The notes under the pieces were generated by a model. The model had not been told where the DNA came from and did not search any database. It was given only the letters and a program-made list of their open reading frames with translations. Source: Flavobacteriaceae bacterium (GTDB lineage: Bacteria > Bacteroidota > Bacteroidia > Flavobacteriales > Flavobacteriaceae). From it: a DNA stretch of 32,300 nucleotides. The first letter of the stretch is position 1, and each line of letters starts with the position of its first letter. Position numbers and translations under genes: made by a program. Positions 8,085-17,148 of the stretch are shown here, in pieces. Where the stretch lies: contig JAQWJH010000052.1 in NCBI GenBank assembly GCA_029248455.1, forward strand, positions 1 through 32,300, read 5' to 3'.

Positions 8085-8437
8085 TGAAAAATTTCAATAA
8101 AAGATTATTATATATTTTAGAATCTAACGATCTTTCAGCATCCCAATTTGCTACAAAAATAGGAGTTCAAAGGTCTAGCGTTTCTCATGTATTAAGCGGG
8201 AGAAATAAACCAAGCTTGGATTTTTTAATAAAAATATCTGATTCTTTTAAAGACATTTCAATAGATTGGCTTGTAAAAGGAACTACAAACAACAATTCGA
8301 AACATTCAAATAAAGATAACTTTCCCCTACTCGACTCTGTTAGGTCATCAATTCCTTTGATTCATAAATCTAATAAAAACATAAAAGAAATCATTCTTTT
8401 TTATGAAGACAACTCTTTTAAGGTGTTTCAAAATTAA
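8084..8437 (+). CDS. XRE-family helix-turn-helix transcriptional regulator
   Basis: From ATG 8084 the protein has 117 residues. Residues about 5-65 form a Cro/C1-type HTH: NKRLLYILESNDLSASQFA, then the recognition region IGVQRSSVSHVLSGRNKPSL, then a helix ending SIDWLVKGT. The C-terminal half is a low-complexity Ser/Asn/Lys linker and a short conserved end (KEIILFYEDNSFKVF) that flavobacterial homologues share. I chose ATG 8084 over an in-frame TTG at 8048 because homologues begin just before the first HTH helix. It is a chromosomal regulator, with no phage genes nearby. Palindromes TTGTATACAA and ATGTATACAT flank or overlap its start, suggesting self-repression and possibly control of the divergent peptidase. 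The lipoprotein gene follows after 13 bp. Confidence 0.88.
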   Translation: MKNFNKRLLYILESNDLSASQFATKIGVQRSSVSHVLSGRNKPSLDFLIKISDSFKDISIDWLVKGTTNNNSKHSNKDNFPLLDSVRSSIPLIHKSNKNIKEIILFYEDNSFKVFQN

Positions 8438-8450
8438 ACTACCTTTGAAT

Positions 8451-8852
8451 GTGAAAAAATACTATTTAACCTTATGTTTTTTGTTTTTTTCTTGCTATAA
8501 TCAAGAAAGGAATTGCCTACAGTTTCAAACCGGCACTTTTGAATTTGAATCGACATCTTCGAATGGAAACAATTTAAAGACTTACTTTACAAGAACTCCC
8601 GATATTGAAGTTGACTATTTTAACAATACTATTGACTCCTCATATGTAACTTGGGTTTCAGATTGTGAGTGTATTTTAAAGAAAATTAATCCGAAAAACT
8701 TATCAGAAGAAAAGTCTATTCAAATGAAGATTCTAAGCACCTCTTTCGATGAGTATACATTTGAGTACTCTTACGTGGGAGATATAGTAAATAAAAAAAG
8801 AGGAAGAGCTAAAAAAATTAACAACAAACCATTAGATAAAATTAATGATTAA
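8451..8852 (+). CDS. Small conserved lipoprotein, GTG start
   Basis: From GTG 8451 the protein has 133 residues and begins as a lipoprotein signal: Lys2-Lys3, a hydrophobic run, and the lipobox FFSC with Cys15 as lipidation site. The mature part holds a GTFEFES motif, a TRTPDIEVDYF segment, TWVSDCECILKKINPKN and a Tyr-rich end. I recognise this as a family found beside parC in flavobacteria, sometimes misleadingly named DNA topoisomerase IV by automatic transfer; it has no topoisomerase features. A longer frame from ATG 8403 overlaps the XRE gene and would place 16 extra residues before the signal peptide, so I prefer GTG. It probably sits on the periplasmic face of a membrane. Its function is unknown. 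It lies 13 bp after the XRE gene and is likely co-transcribed; it converges on parC with a 6-bp gap. Confidence 0.78.
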   Translation: MKKYYLTLCFLFFSCYNQERNCLQFQTGTFEFESTSSNGNNLKTYFTRTPDIEVDYFNNTIDSSYVTWVSDCECILKKINPKNLSEEKSIQMKILSTSFDEYTFEYSYVGDIVNKKRGRAKKINNKPLDKIND

Positions 8853-8860
8853 TTTTTTTT
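8841..8860. terminator. Weak hairpin and T-run at the lipoprotein/parC junction
   Basis: A five-base stem ATTAA/TTAAT with a TGA loop is followed by eight T on the plus strand (8853-8860). The stem has no G or C pairs, so termination strength is doubtful. It includes the lipoprotein stop codon. Confidence 0.25.
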
Positions 8861-11483
8861 AAAAATCTAATTCTGTTTGACCTTGATTATTATTTGCTGG
8901 CTTATCAGTGTCTAAATCTGTTTCTCTCGCTATATTTTCCTCATCTTTTACCTCAAGCTCCATAAGCGTTGGTTTCTCAGGTGGGGTGTACGGAATAGAT
9001 TCCAGCACATTTATGTTTTTAACTTTTAATGAAGTAAGCTGATTTCCTATAGCTTTAATACCTTTAACAGAGATTAATTCTTCAATATTTTGAATTATAT
9101 TATCTTTTTGTCCCTTGGATGTTTTGGAAAAACTTATTTCAATAACAGGTTTCCAGTCTGCTGAAATAATTTCTAATTGATTTTTATTCCCAATTGGAAC
9201 AAACTGTTGATCTGTCTTTGAAAAAGAGGCTAGAAAACGCTTAATGTAATACCTTTCTTTACTACCGTCAAAATAAATAGCAGAAAGAGGTTTTTCTGGA
9301 ATCCATTTTTCCAAAATAATCATATCTTCTGGAAAATGCATGTTTAAATCAGGTTTAATTATTTTAAGAGTTCCATTTTGCTTAATAATAAGCAAAGCGT
9401 CATCACTTTTAAACTCTCCTAACAACTCGCCTCTTTCGTCAGTGTTGAGGCGTTGTACGGTTTCGTCAAACCATATTTTCCTTGGTTTTAAAGTAGATAA
9501 TCCCTTTTCTTTGAATTCAATTTTATTTACTGAATATTTAGTAACTATATTTCCTTTAGAAGCTCTACCTTTTATCTCTAGGTCAGCGAAATCTAACTCC
9601 CATTTTAATTTTTTGATTGATCCTGATTGTCTTAAAATAATATTAACAATTTCAGCCTCACCATTAGGATTTGCAGAAAAATACAACACCTTAGAGCCCT
9701 CTGAGCCTCTTGTTAAATCATACATTTTATCTCTTGTTACACCAGTAACACTAAATCTTTTTATGAAAGATGTTCCTTTTTTTCCATCCCTGTAAATCAT
9801 GTTGTAAACTGTTCTGGAATCTTTTTTCTTAAAAATAGACACGTGATTTATATTTTTGGCAATAAATTTTTTTGAATCAATCTTACTTACCATCATTTTA
9901 CCCTCTTCGGTGAATGCTATAACATCATCAATGTCCGAGCACTCTTCAACAAACTCATCTCGTTTAATTGATGTTCCAACAAAACCCTCTTCTCTGTTAA
10001 CATAAAGCTTTGAGTTTTTAACAACTACTTTTTTAGCATCAACATCTTCAAATATTCTAATTTCAGTTTTTCTTTTTTTGTCTTTTCCATAAACCAACTT
10101 CAAGTTTTTGAAAAATTGAATAGCAAATTCAGTTAAATTATTAAGATGATGATTTATCTGCTTTAATTCCTCCTCAATAGATTCTATCTTTAACTGAGCT
10201 TTATCTATATCAAATTTCGAAATCCTTTTAATTTTGATTTCTGTTAGCCTGACAATATCCTCCTCAACAATGTCACGTTTTAATTTTTTAACAAAAGGCG
10301 TAAGTCCTTCAAAAATTGCTTTAATTACACCATCCCAAGTTTCAACATCCTCAATGTCTCGATAAATTCTATTTTCAATAAAAATTCTCTCCAAAGAAGC
10401 GTAATGCCACTGGTTTTCTAAATCACTTTTTTTAAATTCCAACTCTAACCTAAGCAACTCTTTTGTATGTTCGGTAGATTTTATTAAGATTTCTGAAACC
10501 CCTATAAACAAAGGCTTATTATTCTCTATAACGCAACCTAATGGAGAAATGGATGTTTCGCATGATGTAAATGCAAATAGTCCATCTATCGTCTTATCTG
10601 GAGAAACTCCAGTGGGTAAATGAACCAAAACTTCAACATCATTTGCAGTGTTATCTTCAATTTTTTTGATTTTAATCTTGCCGTTGTCATTTGCTTTTAA
10701 AATTGATTCTATAAGTGAGGATGTAGTTGTTGAAAATGGAATTTCATTTATAACAAGAGTGTTTTTATTTAATTGATTAATTCTCGCTCTAACTTTTATT
10801 CTACCTCCTCTCAAACCATCGTTATAATTTGTAACATCAACTATCCCAGATGTTGGAAAATCAGGGTAAATAAGAAACTTTTGCCCTTTTAAACACTTAA
10901 TTGAGGCATCTATTAATTCTACAAAATTGTGAGGTAAAATTTTTGTTGACAAACCAACAGCAATACCCTCACCACCTTGAACAAGTAATAAAGGAAACTT
11001 TGCTGGTAAATTAATGGGTTCTTTTCTTCTACCATCGTAAGATGCTTGCCATTGAGTAATTTTAGGGCTAAAAACTACTTCTAGAGCAAATTTAGATAAT
11101 CTTGCCTCAATATACCTTGACGCAGCTGATCTATCTCCGGTTAATATATTTCCCCAGTTACCCTGAGTTTCAATCAATAATTCTTTTTGACCAATTTGAA
11201 CCATTGCATCAGCAATACTTGCATCGCCGTGAGGGTGATACTGCATTGTATGACCTACAATGTTAGCGACTTTATTAAAGCGTCCATCATCTAAATCTTT
11301 CATTGAATGAAGAATCCTTCTTTGAACTGGCTTAAACCCATCTTCAATAGATGGAACAGCACGTTCAAGAATTACATAAGAGGCGTAATCCAAAAACCAG
11401 TCCTTATACATACCAGAAACCCTAATTAAAGAATCTCCTAAATTTTCCTCGTCCATATTGTCTGAATTTATCAAATTCTTCAT
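8859..11483 (-). CDS. parC: DNA topoisomerase IV subunit A
   Basis: The 874-residue type IIA topoisomerase A subunit cuts and rejoins DNA to unlink daughter chromosomes. Seen here: the start of the breakage-reunion domain with EDGFKPVQRRILHSM, the HPHGDASIADAMV segment (83-95, the quinolone-determining region), and catalytic Tyr124 in ASRYIEARLSK. A long coiled-coil stretch follows (about 415-470, RISKFDIDKAQLKIESIEEE and onward), then a beta-rich C-terminal region and an acidic, Gln/Asn-rich tail. I see no GyrA box (QRRGGKG), which together with the adjacent ParE supports topoisomerase IV rather than gyrase. The residue aligned with E. coli ParC Ser80 is Ala88, and Glu84 corresponds to Asp92; this looks family-typical. 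The ATG follows the parE stop with no gap, so the subunits are probably translationally coupled. Confidence 0.93.
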   Translation of the reverse strand: MKNLINSDNMDEENLGDSLIRVSGMYKDWFLDYASYVILERAVPSIEDGFKPVQRRILHSMKDLDDGRFNKVANIVGHTMQYHPHGDASIADAMVQIGQKELLIETQGNWGNILTGDRSAASRYIEARLSKFALEVVFSPKITQWQASYDGRRKEPINLPAKFPLLLVQGGEGIAVGLSTKILPHNFVELIDASIKCLKGQKFLIYPDFPTSGIVDVTNYNDGLRGGRIKVRARINQLNKNTLVINEIPFSTTTSSLIESILKANDNGKIKIKKIEDNTANDVEVLVHLPTGVSPDKTIDGLFAFTSCETSISPLGCVIENNKPLFIGVSEILIKSTEHTKELLRLELEFKKSDLENQWHYASLERIFIENRIYRDIEDVETWDGVIKAIFEGLTPFVKKLKRDIVEEDIVRLTEIKIKRISKFDIDKAQLKIESIEEELKQINHHLNNLTEFAIQFFKNLKLVYGKDKKRKTEIRIFEDVDAKKVVVKNSKLYVNREEGFVGTSIKRDEFVEECSDIDDVIAFTEEGKMMVSKIDSKKFIAKNINHVSIFKKKDSRTVYNMIYRDGKKGTSFIKRFSVTGVTRDKMYDLTRGSEGSKVLYFSANPNGEAEIVNIILRQSGSIKKLKWELDFADLEIKGRASKGNIVTKYSVNKIEFKEKGLSTLKPRKIWFDETVQRLNTDERGELLGEFKSDDALLIIKQNGTLKIIKPDLNMHFPEDMIILEKWIPEKPLSAIYFDGSKERYYIKRFLASFSKTDQQFVPIGNKNQLEIISADWKPVIEISFSKTSKGQKDNIIQNIEELISVKGIKAIGNQLTSLKVKNINVLESIPYTPPEKPTLMELEVKDEENIARETDLDTDKPANNNQGQTELDF

Positions 11484-13337
11484 TTATGTTTCTATTCTGT
11501 CCAATTCAACTTTTAGATTATCAATAATAAATTTTTGTCTATCCGGTGTGTTTTTACCCATGTAAAATGACAATAAATCTTCAATAGTAAAATTTTTATC
11601 AAGCATAACAGGATCTAAACGAATATTTTCACCTATAAAATGTTTAAATTCATTTGGAGATATTTCACCCAAACCTTTAAATCTAGTTATTTCAGGTTTA
11701 CTACCTAGTTTATCAACTGCAGCTATTCTTTCTTTTTCAGAATAACAATATATCGTTTCTTTTTTGTTTCTAACTCTAAAAAGAGGTGTTTGCAAAATAA
11801 ACAAATGTCCTTCTTTTATTAATTCAGGAAAAAATTGTAAAAAAAACGTAATTAACAATAACCTAATATGCATTCCGTCCACGTCTGCATCTGTTGCAAT
11901 TACTATATTATTATATCTTAAATATTCTATACTTTCCTCAATATTTAGAGCTGCTTGTAACAAATTAAATTCTTCATTTTGATAAACAATTTTTTTACTC
12001 ATAGAATAACAGTTCAAAGGCTTTCCTCTTAAACTAAATACTGCTTGGGTATTAACATTTCTTGATTTCGTAATTGAACCACTAGCAGAATCACCCTCGG
12101 TTATAAAAAGTGTAGAATCCAACCTGTTTTCTTTACTCATATCATTTAAATGTACCCTACAATCCCTTAATTTTTTATTGTGAAGACTAGATTTTTTAGC
12201 TCTTTCTCTTGCTAGTTTTCTAATTCCTGAAAGTTCTTTTCTTTCTTTTTCAGCTTGAACAATTTTCTTCTGAATTTTTTCAGAGATTTCAGGATTTTTA
12301 TGTAAATAATTATCTAAATACTTACCTATAAATTCATTGATATATGATCTGACGGTTGGCAACTTTCCACCCATTTCGGTTGAACCCAATTTAGTTTTAG
12401 TCTGTGATTCAAAGACAGGCTCCATAACCTTAATACTTATTGCAGCTATTATAGATTTTCTTATATCTGATGAATCGTATTGTTTTCCATAAAAATCCCT
12501 AATTGTTTTTACAATTGATTCTCTAAAAGCTGACTGATGAGTGCCTCCCTGAGTTGTGTGTTGACCATTGACAAAAGAATAATACTCTTCACTGTATTGC
12601 ACACGGCTGTGTGTTATAGCAACTTCAATATCATTTCCTTTTAGGTGTATAATAGGATAAAGTAGTTTTTCAATATCATTATTGTCTTCAAGAAGATCTT
12701 TTAAACCATTGTCAGAAGAATACTTGTCTCCATTAAAAACTATAGTCAATCCAGGATTTAAATAAACATAATACTTAAGCATTTTAGAGACATACTCTGC
12801 TCTATATTTATAATTTTTAAAAATTATATTATCTGGGTAAAATGAAATTTTTGTTCCTTTTCTTCTAGATGTTTCTTCTTCAGGAAAATCATCAACAAGA
12901 TTTCCTTTTTCAAAGACAACGGATTTTAATTTGCCTTCTCTGCAAGATTCAACTTTAAAAATTGAGGACAAAGCATTTACTGCTTTTGTACCAACACCAT
13001 TAAGTCCAACTGATTTTTTAAAAGCCCTGGTATCATACTTTCCTCCGGTATTCATTTTTGAAACAACATCTACAACTTTTCCTAGTGGAATTCCTCTACC
13101 ATAATCACGAACTGAAACACCTCTATCGGAAATTGAAATTTCAATTGTTTTTCCGGCACCCATGACAAATTCATCAACAGAATTATCAAGAATTTCTTTT
13201 AATAAAATATAAATCCCATCGTCAGGAGATGAACCATCTCCAAGTTTACCAATGTACATTCCGGGGCGCATTCTAATATGCTCTTTCCAATCAAGAGATC
13301 TAATATTATCCTCAGTATAGTTTGATGAAATAGCCAT
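11484..13337 (-). CDS. parE: DNA topoisomerase IV subunit B
   Basis: The 617-residue ATPase subunit of topoisomerase IV has a GHKL ATP-binding domain: [10 protein letters not shown] (48-56), [10 protein letters not shown] (77-86) and [10 protein letters not shown] (111-120). A transducer domain follows with QTKTKLGS at 312-319, and then the TOPRIM domain with EGDSASGS (414-421) and DADVDG (483-488), whose acidic residues bind magnesium. It ends with LDRIE. The length is close to ParE (about 620-630) and shorter than most GyrB. It lies directly upstream of parC, stop to start with no gap. The 100-bp leader region 13338-13437 shows a near-match to the -7 box (TATATTTT on the minus strand, 13373-13380) but no full match; whether parE has its own promoter or is read through from ychF is unclear. 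Confidence 0.94.
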   Translation of the reverse strand: MAISSNYTEDNIRSLDWKEHIRMRPGMYIGKLGDGSSPDDGIYILLKEILDNSVDEFVMGAGKTIEISISDRGVSVRDYGRGIPLGKVVDVVSKMNTGGKYDTRAFKKSVGLNGVGTKAVNALSSIFKVESCREGKLKSVVFEKGNLVDDFPEEETSRRKGTKISFYPDNIIFKNYKYRAEYVSKMLKYYVYLNPGLTIVFNGDKYSSDNGLKDLLEDNNDIEKLLYPIIHLKGNDIEVAITHSRVQYSEEYYSFVNGQHTTQGGTHQSAFRESIVKTIRDFYGKQYDSSDIRKSIIAAISIKVMEPVFESQTKTKLGSTEMGGKLPTVRSYINEFIGKYLDNYLHKNPEISEKIQKKIVQAEKERKELSGIRKLARERAKKSSLHNKKLRDCRVHLNDMSKENRLDSTLFITEGDSASGSITKSRNVNTQAVFSLRGKPLNCYSMSKKIVYQNEEFNLLQAALNIEESIEYLRYNNIVIATDADVDGMHIRLLLITFFLQFFPELIKEGHLFILQTPLFRVRNKKETIYCYSEKERIAAVDKLGSKPEITRFKGLGEISPNEFKHFIGENIRLDPVMLDKNFTIEDLLSFYMGKNTPDRQKFIIDNLKVELDRIET

Positions 13338-13437
13338 TTATCAGTATACCAGCTAATATAGTATATCAATAAAAAATATAATATGATGTAATTAAAAATT
13401 AATTAACAATATGTTTCAGAGGTTGTTGAAATCTTTT

Positions 13438-14529
13438 TTAAACATTAAATCTAAAATGCATTATATCCCCGTCTAATAAAACATAGTCCTTGCCCTCAAT
13501 ATTTAACTTTCCTGCATCACGGACTTTAGGTTCACTCCCATATTTAATGTAATTATCATATGAAATAACTTCTGCTCTTATAAAGCCTTTTTCAAAATCA
13601 GTATGTATCACTCCTGCTGCTTTTGGTGCGGTCATGCCTTTGTTTATTGTCCACGCCCTAACCTCTTTGACTCCAGCTGTAAAATAAGTCTGGAGATTTA
13701 ACAAATCGTAAGCTTTTTTTATAAGTTTAGTTGATCCAGGTTCTGAAAGGCCTATATCTAAAAGAAAGGCTTGCCTATCTTCATAACTATCCAACTCATT
13801 TATATCTGCTTCCGTGCCAACTGCTAAAATCATCACATCTGCATTCTCGTTTTCTAAAGAAGCTTTTAAATCATCAACATGTTTATTTCCATTAATAGCA
13901 GATGATTCATCAACATTACAAACATATAAAACTGGCTTACTTGTTATAAGTTGAATTGTATCAACGTAATCTTTTTCTTCATTTGAAAAATCAAGACCTC
14001 TCACAGGGTTAAAACTATGTAAATGATTTATAATTTTATTTAAAATATTTGATTCCTTAATAGCATCTTTATTACCAGTTTTAACTAACCTTTTAATTTT
14101 ATCTAACTTTTTTTCTAATGTTTCTAAATCTTTCAGTTGTAATTCAAGATCAATTATTTCTTTGTCTCTTACTGGATTTACCGAACCCTCAACATGAACT
14201 ATGTTATCATCATCAAAACATCTTAAAACATGTAAAATAGCATCAGTTTCTCTAATATTTGCTAAAAACTGATTACCTAACCCCTCCCCTTTACTAGCTC
14301 CTTTAACCAAACCTGCAATATCAACTATTTCTACAGTTGCTGGGATGACTTTTTCAGGATTTATAAGTATTTCTAATTTTTCAAGTCTTTTGTCAGGTAC
14401 ATTGATTATACCAATATTAGGTTCAATGGTACAAAAAGGAAAATTTGCACTTTGAGCTTTTGCATTAGACAAACAATTAAAAAGTGTGGATTTACCAACG
14501 TTAGGAAGACCAACTATTCCAGCTTTCAT
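13438..14529 (-). CDS. ychF: Redox/ribosome-associated ATPase YchF (OLA1 family)
   Basis: The 363-residue Obg-related P-loop NTPase has GLPNVGKST at residues 7-15 (G1), DIAGLVKGASKGEGLGNQFL (G3 region), and the YVCNVDE segment in place of the NKxD guanine-specificity motif, which explains the preference for ATP over GTP in this family. The C-terminal TGS-like domain carries TINKGMTAPKAAGVIHTDFE and ends in DGDIMHFRFNV. Family members bind ribosomes and have been tied to stress responses; the cellular role is not settled. The ATG is three bases after the ferredoxin stop, so the two are one transcription unit. Length and motifs are normal. Confidence 0.95.
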   Translation of the reverse strand: MKAGIVGLPNVGKSTLFNCLSNAKAQSANFPFCTIEPNIGIINVPDKRLEKLEILINPEKVIPATVEIVDIAGLVKGASKGEGLGNQFLANIRETDAILHVLRCFDDDNIVHVEGSVNPVRDKEIIDLELQLKDLETLEKKLDKIKRLVKTGNKDAIKESNILNKIINHLHSFNPVRGLDFSNEEKDYVDTIQLITSKPVLYVCNVDESSAINGNKHVDDLKASLENENADVMILAVGTEADINELDSYEDRQAFLLDIGLSEPGSTKLIKKAYDLLNLQTYFTAGVKEVRAWTINKGMTAPKAAGVIHTDFEKGFIRAEVISYDNYIKYGSEPKVRDAGKLNIEGKDYVLLDGDIMHFRFNV

Positions 14530-14532
14530 ATA

Positions 14533-14886
14533 TTAATTTTCAGGGTGCATAAATTTTTGTTTTCCTTTAAGGAAATCTTCCGTCTCGACATTGTCTTCGT
14601 CAGGCACGCAACAATCTACTGGGCATACTGCGGCACATTGAGGTTCCTCATGAAAACCTACACATTCTGTACACTTATCTGTAGCAATAAAATAAAATTC
14701 ATCGGAAACAGGTTCTTGCTCCTTATCGGCATTGGCTATCTTTCCATTAGGAAGTTTAATATCTCCAAGTAAACTTGTTCCATCCGAATACTTCCATTCA
14801 TAAGAAGCTTCGTATATAGCTGTGTTGGGGCATTCAGGCTCACAAGCTCCACAATTTATACACTCATCAGTAATTTTAATAGCCAT
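14533..14886 (-). CDS. Two-[4Fe-4S] ferredoxin
   Basis: The 117-residue protein has two cluster motifs: C9-x2-C12-x2-C15-x3-C19-P and C72-x2-C75-x8-C84-x3-C88-P, so two [4Fe-4S] clusters should form. The eight-residue insertion in the second motif (after C75) is the form seen in Alvin/Vchr-type 2[4Fe-4S] ferredoxins. Two extra Cys (92, 93) follow the second motif. Between the motifs is an insert with a WKYSDGTS segment. It probably carries low-potential electrons in the cytoplasm. It lies 3 bp upstream of ychF and is divergent from the acyl-CoA reductase gene, 68 bp away. Its partner enzyme is not evident. Start: ATG with Lys at residue 4 preceding the first motif, as usual. Confidence 0.93.
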   Translation of the reverse strand: MAIKITDECINCGACEPECPNTAIYEASYEWKYSDGTSLLGDIKLPNGKIANADKEQEPVSDEFYFIATDKCTECVGFHEEPQCAAVCPVDCCVPDEDNVETEDFLKGKQKFMHPEN

Positions 14887-14907
14887 GGTAATTACATTAT
14901 CTTTCTA

Positions 14908-14915
14908 TAGATTTG
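14908..14915 (+). promoter_or_regulatory. Putative -7 box for the acyl-CoA reductase gene
   Basis: TAGATTTG fully matches TAnnTTTG and lies 39 bases before the GTG start. No -33 TTG is visible at 17-23 bases upstream. Confidence 0.45.
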
Positions 14916-14923
14916 CATGCAAA
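14912..14923. promoter_or_regulatory. Perfect 12-bp palindrome between ferredoxin and acyl-CoA reductase genes
   Basis: TTTGCATGCAAA reads the same on both strands. It overlaps the plus-strand -7 box by four bases and on the minus strand its TTTG lies about where a -33 element for the ferredoxin gene would be. It may be an operator for a regulator of both genes, or chance. Confidence 0.3.
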
Positions 14924-14954
14924 AGTAATTTAATTAAAATTCTTAACAAATTTA

Positions 14955-16001
14955 GTGAACACATTAGATAAAAGAATAAACGCACTGAGTCAATTAGGAA
15001 AACTTTTGGAGAGCCTTTGTAAATCAAAGAAAGATTCTAGTTATGATTTTTGGATTAAAAAGTTTGAAAAACAAATCATCTTAGCCCACCAATTCAACAA
15101 TTGGTTTACCAAAGACTACATCTTTTTAGCTTTAAATCATTGGAGCAAAGAACTTTGTGAAAACAATATAATTTTATGGACAAAACAATATGAAATAAAA
15201 GATTGCTCTGACAAAACTGTCGCAATTATTATGGCTGGAAATCTTCCTCTGGTTGGATTCCACGATTTTTTGTGTGCTATGTTATTAAATTACAATTGTT
15301 TAATCAAACTATCGTCTGATGACAAAATATTGATCCCTTTAATTGTAGATTTTATCGAATCATTATTGCCAGGTTTTAAAAACAAAATAAAATTTGTTGA
15401 AAAACCACTAAAAAACTTTCATGGTGTAATTGCAACAGGAAGTAATAGTTCATTTAAACATTTTGAATATTACTTTAAAAACTACCCAAGACTTCTTAGG
15501 AAAAACAGACACTCCATCGCCATTTTAGACGGAAACGAATCTGAAAGAGATTTAAAGAATCTTGGAAAAGATATTTTTAACTACTTCGGAATGGGTTGTA
15601 GAAGTGTTTCTAAAATTTTTGTTCCAAAAAACTACAACTTTGATTTGTTATTTAATGCCATCTATGACTTTCGTGATATTATCAATCATAATAAATATGC
15701 TAACAATTACGATTACAACAAGGCAGTTTATTTAATGAGTGAACAAAAATTTATAGAAAATGGATTTCTTATGATTAAAGAAGATGATAAACTTGGTTCG
15801 CCTATTGCTTGTTTGTTTTATGAAAATTATAATTCAATTTCAGAGTTACAAAAAAAAATCAATAGTTTAAAAGATTCTTTGCAATGTGTAGTAAGTAATT
15901 TAAATATTTCAAATTCTATCAACTTTGGGTTAAGTCAAAATCCGAAAATTAACAATTACGCAGACAATATTGATACTTTAGATTTTTTGTTGAAAATCTG
16001 A
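14955..16001 (+). CDS. LuxC-like acyl-CoA reductase, GTG start
   Basis: The 348-residue protein belongs to the LuxC branch of the aldehyde dehydrogenase superfamily, which reduces acyl-CoA or acyl groups to aldehydes with NAD(P)H. Seen here: VAIIMAGNLPLVGFHDF (89-105), TGSNSS at 161-166 (nucleotide-binding), KNRHSIAILDG at 183-193, and FGMGCRSVSKIFVP with probable nucleophile Cys215. It is shorter than Vibrio LuxC (about 480), as usual for Bacteroidota members. Start: GTG at 14955-14957; the N-terminal region (LDKRINALSQLG) resembles homologues. No luciferase or fatty-acid reductase partners (LuxDE) are nearby, so the physiological substrate is unknown. The gene is divergent from the ferredoxin and precedes serC by 71 bp; this gene order is common in flavobacteria as I recall, but unexplained. 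Confidence 0.85.
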   Translation: MNTLDKRINALSQLGKLLESLCKSKKDSSYDFWIKKFEKQIILAHQFNNWFTKDYIFLALNHWSKELCENNIILWTKQYEIKDCSDKTVAIIMAGNLPLVGFHDFLCAMLLNYNCLIKLSSDDKILIPLIVDFIESLLPGFKNKIKFVEKPLKNFHGVIATGSNSSFKHFEYYFKNYPRLLRKNRHSIAILDGNESERDLKNLGKDIFNYFGMGCRSVSKIFVPKNYNFDLLFNAIYDFRDIINHNKYANNYDYNKAVYLMSEQKFIENGFLMIKEDDKLGSPIACLFYENYNSISELQKKINSLKDSLQCVVSNLNISNSINFGLSQNPKINNYADNIDTLDFLLKI

Positions 16002-16072
16002 TGATATCTTATTTAAATATTATGAAATAATTTCTATCATTTGATTAATTTGCACCTTTTTAAAAAACAATA

Positions 16073-17137
16073 ATGAAAATACACAATTTTAGCGCAGGCC
16101 CTAGCATTCTTCCAAAAGGAGTAATTAAAAAAGCTTCAGATGCCATTCTTAACATAAATAATAGCGGACTTTCATTAATAGAGATTTCCCATAGAAGTAA
16201 AGATTTCGTTGAAATAATGGATCATGCTACTAGTTTAGCATTAGAATTATTAAACCTCGAAAATAAAGGATACAAAGCGCTTTTCCTTCAGGGTGGAGCG
16301 AGTCTTCAGTTTTTAATGACTGCTTATAATTTATTGCAAAATAAAGCTGGCTATTTAAATACTGGTTCATGGTCTACAAAAGCTATTAAAGAAGCTAAAT
16401 TATTTGGAGAAGTTGTTGAACTAGCCTCTTCAAAAGATAAAAACTTTAATTACATTCCTAAAGGCTTCGATATTGATCAAAATCTCGATTACGTACATTT
16501 AACAACAAATAATACAATTTTCGGAACTCAAATAAAGGCCCTTCCAAATACAAACGTACCACTAATTGCTGATATGAGCTCAGATATATTTTCAACAAAT
16601 ATTGATTTTTCAAAATTTGATTTAATTTATGCAGGTGCTCAAAAAAACATGGGTCCAGCAGGAACAACCCTAGTTGTTGTAAAAGAAGATATTCTTGGAA
16701 AGGTTGATAGACAAATTCCTTCAATGCTTGATTACAGAGTTCATATCGACAAGGATAGCATGTTTAATACTCCTCCTGTTTTTGCTGTATACACTTCAAT
16801 GCTTACTTTACAGTGGTTAAAAGAAAATGGTGGCATAAGTTCTATTGAAGAAAAAAACTCAAAAAAATCAAACTTAATTTATAATGAAATTGATTCCAAT
16901 GAATTATTTGAGGGTTTTGCTTCTATTGATGACAGAAGTTCTATGAATGCAACTTTTAATCTTAAAAACAATCAACACAAAGAACAATTCGACAAGATGT
17001 GTAAAAATGCCAATATTAGCGGAGTTAATGGTCACAGATCTGTTGGAGGCTATCGGGCATCCATATATAATGCTATGGACATTTCATCAGTAAATGTCTT
17101 AGTTGAGGTTATGAAAGAATTAAAAAATAATGTTTAA
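16073..17137 (+). CDS. serC: Phosphoserine aminotransferase
   Basis: SerC is a PLP enzyme that makes O-phosphoserine from 3-phosphohydroxypyruvate and glutamate; some also act in pyridoxal phosphate synthesis. The 354-residue protein has NFSAGPSILP (5-14), SLIEISHRSKDF (34-45), QGGASLQF (73-80), NTGSWSTKA (96-104), ADMSSD (166-171) and the PLP lysine Lys191 in YAGAQKNMGPAGTTL. C-terminal HRSVGGYRASIYNAM is the phosphate-binding end. Start is ATG 16073. The 71-bp upstream gap holds a near-match to the -7 box (TTAATTTG, 16045-16052) and an 11-base palindrome GAAATAATTTC at 16024-16034. serA follows after 11 bp. Confidence 0.96.
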   Translation: MKIHNFSAGPSILPKGVIKKASDAILNINNSGLSLIEISHRSKDFVEIMDHATSLALELLNLENKGYKALFLQGGASLQFLMTAYNLLQNKAGYLNTGSWSTKAIKEAKLFGEVVELASSKDKNFNYIPKGFDIDQNLDYVHLTTNNTIFGTQIKALPNTNVPLIADMSSDIFSTNIDFSKFDLIYAGAQKNMGPAGTTLVVVKEDILGKVDRQIPSMLDYRVHIDKDSMFNTPPVFAVYTSMLTLQWLKENGGISSIEEKNSKKSNLIYNEIDSNELFEGFASIDDRSSMNATFNLKNNQHKEQFDKMCKNANISGVNGHRSVGGYRASIYNAMDISSVNVLVEVMKELKNNV

Positions 17138-17148
17138 AATTTAAATTA

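Noticed and set aside
8084-8437. Phage or toxin-antitoxin origin for the XRE regulator
   Set aside because: No toxin, integrase or structural gene is adjacent and base composition matches the neighbours; the C-terminus fits a chromosomal flavobacterial family.
9340-9795. Open frame on the plus strand inside parC
   Set aside because: It is antisense to a well-conserved part of parC and has no recognisable motif or promoter; long antisense frames are common in such genes.
8859-11483. Quinolone-resistance mutation at ParC Ala88
   Set aside because: Ala at this site appears usual for the Bacteroidota family, so it is not evidence of selection.
8859-13337. GyrA/GyrB instead of topoisomerase IV
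   Set aside because: No GyrA box is seen, and lengths and adjacency fit ParC/ParE.
14452-14772. Plus-strand frame across ychF and the ferredoxin
   Set aside because: It lies opposite the Cys motifs and the P-loop of two clear genes.
14955-16001. Bioluminescence operon suggested by the LuxC-like protein
   Set aside because: No luxA, luxB, luxD or luxE is in the window and short LuxC-like reductases are common in non-luminous Bacteroidota.
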